Counted from the stretch's first letter, positions 8,639 to 16,019 are shown. The stretch: DNA of 28,939 nucleotides from JBOGDS01 sp050743075 (GCA_050743075.1 JBOGDS010000047.1:1-28939), one strand, 5' to 3'. A program made the numbers and translations. Notes: a model not told the origin generated them from the sequence alone.

Positions 8639-9241
8639 GTGAGCGAGCACAAGCGGCTGGGCGTCATGGGTGGGACCTTCGACCCGATCCACCATGGCCA
8701 CCTCGTCGCTGCCAGCGAAGTGCAGTCCTGGTTCCGCCTGGACGAGGTCGTCTTCGTCCCCACCGGCCAGCCGTGGCAGAAGTCCGAGCGGGAGGTCTCG
8801 GCGGCTGAGGACCGCTATCTGATGACCGTCATTGCGACGGCGTCGAACCCACGCTTCTCGGTGAGCCGGGTCGACATCGACCGTTCCGGCCAGACCTACA
8901 CCGTCGACACGTTGCGCGACCTGCGGTCGCTGCGCGGGCCGGAGTGGGAGCTGTTCTTCATCACCGGAGCCGACGCGCTGGAGCAGATCCTGTCCTGGCG
9001 CGACCATGACGAGCTGTTCGAGCTGGCGCACTTCGTCGGCTGCACGCGGCCCGGCCACACGCTGTCCAACGCTGGCCTGCCGGAGGGGCGGGTCAGCCTG
9101 GTGGAGGTGCCGGCGCTGGCCATCTCGTCGACCGAGTGCCGCCAGCGGGTCCGCGACGGTGAACCGATCTGGTACCTCGTCCCCGATGGAATCGTCCAGT
9201 ACATCACCAAGCGTCGGCTCTACGCCGTCGGCGCGACGTGA
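8639..9241 (+). CDS. nadD: Nicotinate-nucleotide adenylyltransferase
   Basis: NadD joins ATP and nicotinate mononucleotide to form deamido-NAD in NAD biosynthesis. The 200-residue product begins at GTG 8639 (SEHKRLGVMGGTFDPIHHGH). GGTFDPIHHGH is the nucleotidyltransferase signature binding the phosphates. The second motif, ISSTECRQRVRDG, near the C-terminus completes the adenylyltransferase site. The frame is open to 8471, but that part overlaps the small membrane gene and is not family-like. It sits in the conserved order proA-nadD-rsfS. Confidence 0.96.
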   Translation: MSEHKRLGVMGGTFDPIHHGHLVAASEVQSWFRLDEVVFVPTGQPWQKSEREVSAAEDRYLMTVIATASNPRFSVSRVDIDRSGQTYTVDTLRDLRSLRGPEWELFFITGADALEQILSWRDHDELFELAHFVGCTRPGHTLSNAGLPEGRVSLVEVPALAISSTECRQRVRDGEPIWYLVPDGIVQYITKRRLYAVGAT

Positions 9242-9283
9242 GATCCTGGACGACGACCGAGTAGTCCACGAAAGGCCCTGCGC

Positions 9284-9694
9284 TTGCCCGCCTCCTACCG
9301 AGCCGTTGCGCTCGCCGTGGCCGCCACCGAAGCGGCCGCCGAGAAGCTTGCCGACGACATCGTCGCCATCGACGTTTCCGACCAGCTCGTCATCACCGAT
9401 GCCTTTGTCCTGTGTTCGGCTCCCAACGACCGCCAGGTCAAGGCGATCGTCGACGGCATCGAGGAGCGGCTGCGCTATCTCGATGCCAAACCGATCCGCC
9501 GCGAGGGTGAGCGCGAAGGCCGCTGGGTCCTGCTCGACTACGGCGACATCGTGGTCCACGTCCAGCACGCCGACGACCGTCAGTTCTACTCACTCGAGCG
9601 GCTCTGGAAGGACTGCCCGACGATTCCGTTGCCCGAGGCCGCTCTCGTCGGGCGCGACGGGCGTCGGAGGGGGTCGCCCGGGGCGGGCGGGTGA
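9284..9694 (+). CDS. rsfS: Ribosome silencing factor RsfS (Iojap family)
   Basis: RsfS binds ribosomal protein L14 and blocks joining of the subunits when nutrients are scarce. The 136-residue product starts at TTG 9284, with AAAGG about nine bases upstream. The core (DIVAIDVSDQLVITDAFVLC, RQVKAIVDGIEERLR, WVLLDYGDIVVHVQHADDRQ, then FYSLERLWKDCP) matches the family from end to end. The basic C-terminal tail is variable. Its stop overlaps the start of the phosphatase gene by four bases (GTGA), so the two are coupled. Confidence 0.95.
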   Translation: MPASYRAVALAVAATEAAAEKLADDIVAIDVSDQLVITDAFVLCSAPNDRQVKAIVDGIEERLRYLDAKPIRREGEREGRWVLLDYGDIVVHVQHADDRQFYSLERLWKDCPTIPLPEAALVGRDGRRRGSPGAGG

Positions 9695-10326
9695 GCCGCC
9701 GGATCGTCCTGTGGCGCCACGGCCGTACGGAGTGGAACGCGAGCGGGCGCTTCCAGGGACAGACGGACATCGCGCTCGACGCCGTCGGCCGCGAGCAGGC
9801 GGTCGAAGCCGCCCGCCGGCTGGCCGCGCTCGATCCGGAGCTGCTGGTGTCGTCGGACCTGCAGCGCACCCGCGACACGATGGCGGCGCTGGCCGCCCTG
9901 ACCGGCACGTCGGTCCAGCTGGACCCGCGGCTGCGTGAGACGTATGCCGGAATCTGGCAGGGCTGCACGGGCGCCGAGATCGCTGCGCAGTGGCCGGACG
10001 AGTACAGAGCCTGGCGCGCTGGCGACCCCCTGCTGCGGGTCGGCGGCGGCGAAACCCGCCAGGACGTGGCCGAGCGGATGTCTGCCGCGGTGCGCGACGT
10101 GGCGGCCAAGCTGTCCGACGACGGGCTCGCCGTGCTGACGACGCACGGCGGCGCCGCCCGGCTCGGCATCGCGGCGCTGATCGGGATGCCGCTGGAGCGG
10201 TTCACGAACATCGGCGGGCTGTCGAACGGCTCCTGGTCGATGCTGCGCGACACCGACCAGGGCTGGGTGCTGGTCGAGCACAACGCCGGCACGCTCCCGT
10301 CGCCGGTCGCCATCGAGGAGGGCTGA
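9691..10326 (+). CDS. Histidine phosphatase family protein (GpgP-like)
   Basis: The 211-residue product belongs to the phosphoglycerate-mutase-like histidine phosphatases. The N-terminal RHGRTEWN holds the phosphohistidine, SSDLQRTRDTM the second arginine, and LTTHGGAARLG the second catalytic histidine. In mycobacteria the gene directly after nadD-rsfS encodes glucosyl-3-phosphoglycerate phosphatase, so by position that role is plausible, but the substrate cannot be read from the sequence. It starts inside the rsfS stop (GTGA) and ends the housekeeping block. Confidence 0.9.
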   Translation: MSRRIVLWRHGRTEWNASGRFQGQTDIALDAVGREQAVEAARRLAALDPELLVSSDLQRTRDTMAALAALTGTSVQLDPRLRETYAGIWQGCTGAEIAAQWPDEYRAWRAGDPLLRVGGGETRQDVAERMSAAVRDVAAKLSDDGLAVLTTHGGAARLGIAALIGMPLERFTNIGGLSNGSWSMLRDTDQGWVLVEHNAGTLPSPVAIEEG

Positions 10327-10341
10327 CCCGCAACGCGGGAT

Positions 10342-10376
10342 CGCTGGCGTAGCGCTAGAGCGCTGGCGTAGCGCTA
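10342..10376 (+). promoter_or_regulatory. Two direct repeats with palindromic cores, probable antitoxin operator
   Basis: The 16-base unit CGCTGGCGTAGCGCTA occurs exactly twice, at 10342-10357 and 10361-10376, a 19-base period. Each copy ends in the perfect 8-base palindrome TAGCGCTA. The second copy runs into the antitoxin ATG. Paired palindromic sites at this position are what a ribbon-helix-helix antitoxin would bind for autoregulation. This is inference from layout. Confidence 0.6.
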
Positions 10377-10607
10377 TGGCGACGATTCAGATCCGTGAGG
10401 TTCCCGAGAGTGCCTATGAGGTCATCCGAAGGCGGGCCCGGGCCGCTGGCCAGTCGATCCAGGCCTATATGCGCGACCGGGTCGTCGAGCTGGCGTCGCG
10501 GCCCACCAAGGGGGGAGGCTGTCGTCGCCATCGAGGCGGCGCTGGTCGATCAGCCGACGCCTGACCTCGCGTCGATCGTGGCTGACGTCGAGGCCGACCG
10601 CAGGTGA
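10376..10607 (+). pseudogene. vapB: VapB-type antitoxin, frameshifted in a G6 tract
   Basis: The first frame encodes MATIQIREVPESAYEVIRRR and RARAAGQSIQAYMRDRVVEL, a ribbon-helix-helix-like DNA-binding N-terminus. It continues to RPTK and then runs out of family-like sequence, stopping at 10564. Dropping one G from the tract at 10511-10516 joins it to GEAVVAIEAALVDQPTPDLA and SIVADVEADRR, a plausible toxin-binding tail. That tail stops with TGA 10605-10607, overlapping the toxin start by four bases (GTGA). This tight coupling shows the downstream frame is the ancestral one. As it stands the antitoxin lacks its toxin-neutralising end, unless the frame is restored by slippage or the extra G is a sequencing error. 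Confidence 0.8.
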
Positions 10608-11002
10608 CGCTGGTCGTCGACGCGTCCGCGCTGGTATACGCGGGAATCGGCCTGGACAGGCCCGGGCGGCGCCTTCGTGAGCGTTTGGTGAGCGAGATCT
10701 GTCATGCGCCGCATCTCGTCGATGCTGAGTTCGGCAACGCGCTCCGCCGCCGGGTGCACAGAGGTGAGCTGCCGGCGGCGGTCGCAGGGGTCGTCTTTCG
10801 CCACGCGCCCGTCCTGGCCGACCATCGCCACGAACAGTACGGCTCGCTCGCCCAGGTGGCGTGGGGCATGCGGGACAACCTGACGTTCTACGACGCCCTC
10901 TATGTCGCACTGGCTGCCGCGCTGGGAGTCCCGCTCGTCACGGTGGATCGACGGCTCGCGGGCGCGCCGGCCCTGCCATGTGACGTCGAGCTCGTCGGCT
11001 GA
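10604..11002 (+). CDS. vapC: PIN-domain ribonuclease toxin (VapC family)
   Basis: The 132-residue product is a PIN-domain endoribonuclease, which typically cleaves tRNA or rRNA when released from its antitoxin. The acidic metal-binding set is complete: Asp6 (VVDAS), Glu42 (DAEFGNALRR), Asp97 (FYDALYVALA) and Asp115 (TVDRRLA). The length is typical. The GTG start overlaps the antitoxin stop by four bases. The toxin therefore appears intact while its antitoxin is frameshifted. Confidence 0.9.
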   Translation: MTLVVDASALVYAGIGLDRPGRRLRERLVSEICHAPHLVDAEFGNALRRRVHRGELPAAVAGVVFRHAPVLADHRHEQYGSLAQVAWGMRDNLTFYDALYVALAAALGVPLVTVDRRLAGAPALPCDVELVG

Positions 11003-11061
11003 GGCGGACGATTATGAGCCGAGCACGAGCGTCCGTTACCCTTGCTGGGCCCGTCAGGTAC

Positions 11062-11137
11062 GGGGCTGTGGCGCAGCTGGTAGCGCACCTCCATGGCATG
11101 GAGGGGGTCAGGGGTTCGAGTCCCCTCAGCTCCACCA
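11062..11137 (+). tRNA. tRNA-Ala (GGC anticodon)
   Basis: A full cloverleaf can be drawn. The acceptor stem GGGGCTG pairs with CAGCTCC and includes the G3-U70 wobble that identifies alanine tRNAs. The anticodon stem CCTCC/GGAGG encloses ATGGCAT with anticodon GGC. The T loop is TTCGAGT, and CCA is encoded at 11135-11137. The 3' end faces the decayed mobile island. Confidence 0.97.
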
Positions 11138-11167
11138 TTTGGTCGAAGTTCCAACCCTGCCCCCGTG

Positions 11168-11236
11168 ATCGGTGGGCAGAGTTTCTTCGTTCCGGGTTCA
11201 GGTGGATGTCGGGGTGGAGCTGGCCGGTGCGCTGCC
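11168..11236. repeat. Copy 1 of a shared element-end sequence
   Basis: This 69-base stretch matches 26203-26270 with about eight differences including one indel. The last 26 bases or so (from TCGGGGTGGAGC onward) are identical. The similarity starts abruptly at ATCGGTGGGCAG in both copies. On the minus strand both encode QRTGQLHP followed by a divergent tail. Confidence 0.75.
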
Positions 11237-11543
11237 AGAACTCGGCGTGCAGCCGGTTGGTGGGATTCAGCACGGTCTCGTAGACGCCGGTGAACTCCGA
11301 ACGCACGTCCAGGTTCTCGGTGAGCGTGATCTTGGTGAAGAACGCCTGGATGCACAGCCGCTTGCGGGCGTCGTCGCAGGCAAGGTAGAAGGCGTGCGCG
11401 TTGGTCGCCAGGTGCAGGTAGGCGCGCAGGCGGAGCTTGGCGTCCACCCGGCCCGCCCGGTAGGCGGAGAGCCGTTGGTCGATGTGCGCACGCCGCTCCC
11501 AGCAACTCTCGTCGCCGTGGTGCTGGGGGCGCGCATGGTCAGC
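11168..11543 (-). pseudogene. C-terminal remnant of a serine recombinase
   Basis: In one minus-strand frame the sequence reads ERRAHIDQRLSAYRAGRVDA, then LRAYLHLATNAHAFYLACDD and RKRLCIQAFFTKITLTEN. This resembles the C-terminal coiled and tail region of large serine recombinases, where a helix similar to FNQAFFxKIxIxED is common. The catalytic resolvase domain, the recombinase domain and the zinc ribbon are all missing. The frame has a stop at its upstream edge and runs without a natural stop through the tRNA-Ala on the opposite strand, so its true 3' end is lost. The last part (11168-11236) is nearly repeated at 26203-26270. Confidence 0.6.
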
Positions 11544-11941
11544 TCACCTCAGCCCGATCCCCGACCGGGCAGGTGCCGGGTGCGACCGGGAGTGCACCCC
11601 GAACGCGGTCACCGGCGGCAGCCGTCGTGCTCGCTCGCTCATCGCCCGCCGGGTCGCCGCGACCGTCTGGCCGGGCAGGTGCCGGGCACGCCGGGCCAGC
11701 TCGGCGTGGAAGTCGATGCCCCGCCTCGCCACCCGGCCGCCGGCATGCGTCATCAGCTCGGACGGACGCACCCACGCCACCCCGCGTTCAGGCTTCTTCG
11801 CGCGCTGCTGGGTGGGCTGTTGGGTGAGGGAGGGGTCGCGTGCCGTGCCAGCACATTCGGCTCTGCACCGGCAATGGCATCATCGGAGTGCGCGTTCTCC
11901 GCGGGTTCGCGGTCCACGCGGCGGTTCTGGTCGGGGTTCAT
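11544..11941 (-). pseudogene. Frameshifted plasmid/integrative-element protein
   Basis: An ATG at 11941 overlaps the stop of the DUF2637 gene (ATGA), so this is the next gene of that operon. Its first frame gives MNPDQNRRVDREPAENAHSD and ends at 11753. A second frame offset by one continues with PERGVAWVRPSELMTHAGGR, GIDFHAELARRARHLPGQTV and MSERARRLPPVTAFG, ending at 11544. The second frame looks like the real coding frame of its part. I recognise the style of small proteins encoded beside DUF2637 genes in actinomycete conjugative elements, but not a function. Confidence 0.45.
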
Positions 11942-12495
11942 GCGGTCTCCTCCTCATCGGGTCCGGTCAGCGCGGGCCGGGTGGCGAACCAGCGGCCCAC
12001 GGTGGAGGGGTGCACGCCGACATGCCGTGCGATCGCCTTGTTCGACCACCCCTCGTGCCGCAACAGCACCGCCACCTCACGGCGACCAGGGCCGGGCGCG
12101 GACTCGGCCGCAGGGTCGCCGGCCCTCTCGGGCGACGCTGGGGCAAGAGGTCGAGTGAGCACGACAGTGAGGTGCGTGATCGCCAGCAACACCAGCGGCG
12201 GCACCGCCGCCACACAGGCCGCCAGCACACCGGGCACGTCGGCATCGGCAGCGACGACCGCATGAAGGGCGTTCGCGGTCACGGAGACGAGCGCACCGGC
12301 CATCAGCAGCAGCCACGGATACCAGGCCGACCGTTGACCGGCCAGGGCGACGACCGCGACGGTGGAGACGACGATGATCCCGTCCACGATCAGCGGCCGC
12401 GCCCACGCCTGGAAGGGCGGCTTGTTCCCCTGGCGTAGAAGCCGGTGCAACGTCCACCACAGCTCTGCGCGGGGTCTCAGCCGCACTGCTCTCAA
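11938..12495 (-). CDS. DUF2637-type membrane protein with C-terminal helix-turn-helix (Spd-like)
   Basis: The 185-residue product has three or four membrane helices (LIVDGIIVVSTVAVVALAG, YPWLLLMAGALVSVTANAL, VLAACVAAVPPLVLLAITHL). A C-terminal DNA-binding-like segment follows (VAVLLRHEGWSNKAIARHVG, then HPSTVGRWF). DUF2637 proteins are found in actinomycete plasmids and integrative conjugative elements, where related Spd proteins assist plasmid spread through mycelium. The probable natural start is ATG 12511 (MTDSDIESSAAETPR) in the neighbouring frame, so a frameshift near 12470 may have removed it; GTG 12495 is the first start in the intact frame. It marks this stretch as the remains of a conjugative element. 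Confidence 0.65.
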   Translation of the reverse strand: MRAVRLRPRAELWWTLHRLLRQGNKPPFQAWARPLIVDGIIVVSTVAVVALAGQRSAWYPWLLLMAGALVSVTANALHAVVAADADVPGVLAACVAAVPPLVLLAITHLTVVLTRPLAPASPERAGDPAAESAPGPGRREVAVLLRHEGWSNKAIARHVGVHPSTVGRWFATRPALTGPDEEETA

Positions 12496-12619
12496 TGTCT
12501 GAGTCAGTCATGCTCCTGGCCGAAGTGAAATGACTGATGACTTCCACCATCGACACACGTTGCGATGCATGACTTCTCGTGATGTTCGCTGCATTTTCGG
12601 CCGCCACGATCCGGGCCTT
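12496..12619. other. Short spacer without a supported gene
   Basis: Apart from the possible original start of the DUF2637 gene at 12511 (minus strand), I see no coding or RNA signal here. It is the likely junction between the conjugative-element remnant and the ABC transporter operon. Confidence 0.4.
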
Positions 12620-13117
12620 CTACGACTTGTCTGCGTCTGCGCGCAGCAGGCACCACGCGCCGACTATCAGCGCCGACAGTGACCAGGCGATGAGCGAGAT
12701 CGATGATGAGGTGGCCGTCATTTGGGCATCTCCAGGGCCTTCTCCAAGCAGGAAGAAGGAAGCGCCGGAACCGGGTAGAAGTTCGATGAGCCGCACGGCC
12801 CAGTCGTAGGGAACGACCTGGAGTACAAGCGGCAATACGAACATCAGGGCGAACGCACTCGAAAGTGCCGCCGCAGTGCTACGCGTCGCCAAGCCAAGGC
12901 CGACTGACAAGAGCGCGGCTGTGGCGTAGACGAATGCCACGTGAGCGAGCGTTGTCACTGCGTCTGCTGAGAAGAACTGAAGCTGGGGCGCAAAGAGCCA
13001 GATGACCAGGCTCGCGCCCGCCACGAGTGCGAGCCCGAGGAGGGTGGTCGTCACGACGATCACTCCCACACGGGTGGCGAGGAGGATGGGGCGCCGTCGC
13101 ATCCACTGCGGGCTGGG

Positions 13118-13125
13118 GACGATTC
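13118..13125. repeat. Left target-site duplication (GACGATTC)
   Basis: GACGATTC directly abuts the left inverted repeat at 13126. The matching copy GACGCTTC lies at 14593-14600, one mismatch in eight. Removing the element with one copy restores the permease frame. Confidence 0.8.
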
Positions 13126-13151
13126 GGTAGTGTGTCGTTCCGTTGGGTTTC
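13126..13151. repeat. Left terminal inverted repeat of the insertion sequence
   Basis: This 26-base end pairs with 14567-14592 in inverted orientation. Matching blocks are GGTAG, CGTT, CGTTG and GTTTC. Confidence 0.8.
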
Positions 13152-13209
13152 GCTCCTGATCATGTAGGAGTGCGGGCGATCCTTCGAGTGTCGAGGAGAC
13201 GCCGGCCTG

Positions 13210-14585
13210 ATGAGTGCAACTACGCTCGCCCTGACCATCGAGACGCCCGAGCTGGGTGGGTTCTCGTCCTGGAACGCCTTGGAGTCGTTGGCGGTGCAGA
13301 TGGGCGGTGAGGTGCCGGCGGCGGCGCTGGCCAGGGCGCTGGACGATGCTCAGGCCCGGCTGTTGGATCAGTGCTGCGGTCCGGCGTGGAGACCGGTGCG
13401 ACACTTGCCGGCACCGTTCGCCTGCCCGCGGTGCGGGGCCGGGGCGGACTTCGCCCGGTACGGGGTGCGGCCACGGCTGCGCAACTTGCGTACCGCGGTC
13501 GGGACGGTGGAGTTGAGGTTGGCGAACGTGCGCTGCCGCTGCTGCGAGAAGGTGTTCGCGCCGCTGCTGCTGCTGCTCGGGCTGTGGGGTAAGCGGCGCA
13601 CCGACCGGCTCACCGTCGATCTGGCCGAGCTGGGGGTGCAGATGTCCTATGGCGTGCCTCCACTACGCCCGCGCCGCTGGCATCAGCGCCGACCTGGCGG
13701 GCACCGGTGCCACGCCGGGGCAGGCCCACGGCGCGCTGGCCGACATCGCTGCGCTGCTGTCCGCAGCCGACGGCACGCTCGAGTCCGAGCATCCCGGCCC
13801 GCCGGTGGTGCTGCTCGATGGCACCGGGGTGCGCGCCGGGAAGGCCAAGAACGGCACCGGGGCGAACCTGGCGATCGGGCTGACCGGGCGCTGTGGTCCT
13901 GCGGGTCGGCGCCGAGCCCGCTCGCACCTACTCGGGCTCAGCGTGGGTGAGGACTGGTCGATGCTTGGCCCGCAGCTGCAGCACCTGCCCGCCCCGGAGC
14001 TGGTCGTCCTCGACGGCGAGACCGCGATCACCGCACTGGCGCAGCGGCTGTGGCCCGATGCGCCGATCCAACGCTGCTGGTGGCACCTGGCGCACGGCCT
14101 GCGCAAGGCCTTCTACGCCGACGACGCCGCCAACCGCCACGTCAACCCCCACTGGGCCCGCAACTGCGCCACCGAACTCGGGGAGCTGTTGCGTGAGCAG
14201 ATCCGCCACGAACACACCACCACCGAGGCACTGGCCGTCTGGGACGCCTTCACCGCCGCCATCCCGGCGTCGCTGACCAGTGCACACGCCTACCTGGCCG
14301 CTGCCCGCCCGCACGCCTTCACCTGCCTGGACCCATCGCTACGCCGCACCCTGGCCCACCTGGGCGGACCCGAACTAGGTACCGGCGTCCTGGAACGCCT
14401 GATGCGCGAACTGAACGCCCGCACCGACATTGGCGGCTCCCGCTGGTCGGTCCCCGGCCTACGCGACCTGCTCACCGTCCTGACCGCCCGCGCCCTGCAC
14501 CACCCCGCCTGCAAGGAGAATCAAGCGCGCCACCCGCCAGCCGAACACCATCCCCTTCAGCCTGCAGAAACTCAACGCAACGTGA
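13210..14585 (+). pseudogene. Transposase with two frameshifts
   Basis: The first part (from ATG 13210) has a zinc-ribbon-like pair of cysteine motifs (FACPRCGAGADF and NVRCRCCEKVF), ending in coherent sequence at VQMSYG near 13650. The second frame carries the catalytic-looking motifs VVLLDGTGVRAGKAKNGTG, LVVLDGETAITALAQRLWPD and PIQRCWWHLAHGLRKAFYAD. It ends with MRELNARTDIGGSRWSVPGL. A third frame from about 14520 gives IKRATRQPNTIPFSLQKLNA and stops at 14585. Each shift is corrected by removing one base, near 13655 and at GAGAATC (14516-14522). I read a DDE-type transposase about 458 residues long that has lost function. Confidence 0.8.
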
Positions 14586-14592
14586 TGCTACC
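14567..14592. repeat. Right terminal inverted repeat of the insertion sequence
   Basis: The reverse complement of this end matches the left end in 20 of 26 positions. It lies partly within the last codons of the transposase, as in compact insertion sequences. Confidence 0.8.
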
Positions 14593-14600
14593 GACGCTTC
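14593..14600. repeat. Right target-site duplication (GACGCTTC)
   Basis: This copy differs from GACGATTC at 13118-13125 by one base. The single difference suggests the insertion is not very recent. Confidence 0.8.
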
Positions 14601-14855
14601 CGCGTGTGGCGTGGTCCGCGGTCGCGGCGAGCGTCGCGAGGACGAGGATTCCGAACATGCCGAACTCGCCGAAGATCCCCGCGAGTCTCCAGGGTGATCC
14701 GCCCGGTTCAGCGTTCGCACCGGATGAGACGCCAGCGAGTGCGGCGATTCCCAGCATTCCGACGCTTGTCACGAGTGTGAACACCCAGGTGGATCGCACG
14801 GTCCATAGGCGGTTCCACTCGGCTGAGACGTTCCGGGCGAGGGTGACGGTGGTGA

Positions 14856-15741
14856 TCATCGGTCTGCTCCGTCCCTGGCGTCCAGAGCAGGATTGCTGCT
14901 TTCGCCGCGGTACTCGACGCTGTTCTCAGTCAGCCGGCGGTAGGCGTGTTCGAGGGACTGTTCTACCTCCGCGAGGTCGCGGACCGGTATGCCGAGGTTG
15001 TGGGCGAGGGTGCTGATCTCCGCTGCCGACAGACCCTCGATTTCGACCTCTTCGGCTTTCGTCCGTGCGGCCAGTACGTTGCAACCAGTGAGAGCGGAGA
15101 CAAGCTCGTCCGGGGCGGTGGTCCGCACTCGTACTCGCTGCCCTCCGAGCGAGCCGAGGGCGATCAGTTGAAGCTCACTCATCAGGTGGCTGGATACGAA
15201 CACTGTGCGGCCGTCATCCGCGAGGCGACGCAGGAGAGCCCTTATCCAGGACACGCCGTCGAGGTCGAGGCCGTTGACGGGCTCATCGAAGAGGAGGATC
15301 GCGGGGTCACCTAGCAAAGCAAAGCTGACGCGATTCCGAGCCGTTGCCGCATACCGAGTGAGTAGCCCTTGATGCGACGGTCCGCGGCCCCTTCAAGACC
15401 GGCCTGGCCGACCAGCTCATCGACACGCTTGAGTGGTAGACCGTTGCTGCGTGCGCCGATGCGAAGGTGACTCCGCCCCGTCCGCCCCGGATGCATCGCG
15501 TTTGCGTCCAGCAGCGCGCCTACCTCGCGGAGCGGTTCGGAGATTTCGACATAGGGGCGGCCTCCCACCAGCGCCACGCCATCGGTGGGACGGTCCAGGC
15601 CCATGATCATGCGCAGGTCGATTTGCCCGCGCCGTTGGGGCCGAGGAAGCAGGTGACCTTGCCCGGCGCGACATCGAAGGTCAGGTCATCGACGGCGCGA
15701 ATGGTGCGGTACGTCTTGGTGAGTCCTTTGACCCTGATCAT
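14856..15741 (-). pseudogene. ABC transporter ATP-binding protein, frameshifted and internally deleted
   Basis: From ATG 15741 the frame reads MIRVKGLTKTYRTIRAVDDL and the Walker A motif GPNGAGKST, then stops early because bases are missing after GKST near 15618. The neighbouring frame continues with LRMIMGLDRPT, the signature-like YSLGMRQRLGIASALL, and stops at 15311. A third frame resumes LLGDPAILLFDEPVNGLDLD (Walker B) and TVFVSSHLMSEL. The second shift is explained by a 5-bp tandem duplication of TTTGC at 15311-15323. After SSHLMSEL the text jumps to a distal region, so some 25 residues after the H-loop seem deleted. It sits between the XRE regulator and the permease with near-zero spacing. 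The exporter is certainly inactive. Confidence 0.85.
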
Positions 15742-15743
15742 GA

Positions 15744-16019
15744 TCAGGGCTCAACCGTGTGTTGCGGGCGCGGCGCAGAGTTGCTGCCGGTCGATGTCCC
15801 CGCCTGCGCCGACTCCTCGGGTTCCCACCGGAGGAGGTCGCCGGGTTGGCAATCGAGCACCTCGCACAAAGAGGCGAGCGTGGTGAATCGAACCGCCTTG
15901 GCCCGGCCGTTCTTGAGCACGGCCAGATTCGCGGGCGTAATGCCCACGCGCTCTGCGAGTGTCCCCACGGCCATCTTGCGTCGGGCCATCATCACATCGA
16001 TGTCGACAACGATCGCCAT
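15744..16019 (-). CDS. XRE-family transcriptional regulator (YozG-like)
   Basis: The 91-residue product has a Cro/CI-type helix-turn-helix (MAVGTLAERVGITPANLAVL, followed by LASLCEVLDCQPGDLLRWEP). This matches the short YozG-like regulators that are often paired with DUF2975 membrane proteins. Its start overlaps the DUF2975 stop (TGATG), and its stop lies two bases before the ATPase start. It therefore belongs to one four-gene operon and probably controls it through the inverted repeat at 16549-16588. This gene is intact although the transporter genes behind it are broken. Confidence 0.88.
   Translation of the reverse strand: MAIVVDIDVMMARRKMAVGTLAERVGITPANLAVLKNGRAKAVRFTTLASLCEVLDCQPGDLLRWEPEESAQAGTSTGSNSAPRPQHTVEP

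Larger units (their letters stand above)
13126..14592 (+). mobile_element. Insertion sequence of 1467 bp, ISH6/ISL3-like
   Basis: The left end GGTAGTGTGTCGTTCCGTTG at 13126 and the reverse complement of the right end GGTAGCATCACGTTGCGTTG at 14592 form inverted repeats of 26 bases with 20 matches. Both ends begin GGTAG. An 8-bp near-identical target duplication flanks the element. A single transposase occupies most of it. From memory, a length near 1450 bp, 8-bp duplications and GGT ends fit the ISH6 family; ISL3 also makes 8-bp duplications. The family label is therefore tentative, while the boundaries are well supported. Confidence 0.85.
12620..14859 (-). pseudogene. ABC-2-type transporter permease, split by an insertion sequence
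   Basis: The N-terminal half (14859 to 14593) begins MITTVTLARNVSAEWNRLW and contains helices such as WVFTLVTSVGMLGIAALAG and GMFGILVLATLAATADHATR. The C-terminal half (13117 to 12620) continues with IVPSPQWMRRRPILLATRVG and further helices (VIVVTTTLLGLALVAGASLV, FALMFVLPLVLQVV, LIAWSLSALIVGAWCLL). An insertion sequence at 13126-14592 separates them. Joining the halves across a single copy of the 8-bp target gives one uninterrupted frame of about 254 residues through HATRGIVPSPQW. The start overlaps the ATPase stop by four bases. Such pairs usually export drugs or peptides, or give immunity; the substrate is unknown. Confidence 0.85.

Noticed and set aside
8558..9568. Long minus-strand open frame over nadD and rsfS
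   Set aside because: Both plus-strand genes are clear and complete; the frame spans two genes and is an antisense shadow.
10328..10340. Small hairpin CCCGC-AAC-GCGGG after the phosphatase gene considered as a terminator
   Set aside because: A five-pair stem with a three-base loop is too weak to call.
11014..11293. Reading frames through the tRNA-Ala region with sequence such as GAEGTRTPDPLHAMEVRYQL
   Set aside because: This is translated tRNA, a well-known annotation artefact; the cloverleaf explains the sequence.
13648..13660. Programmed frameshifting in the transposase
   Set aside because: No slippery heptamer is present, and a second one-base insertion occurs near the C-terminus, which points to mutation.
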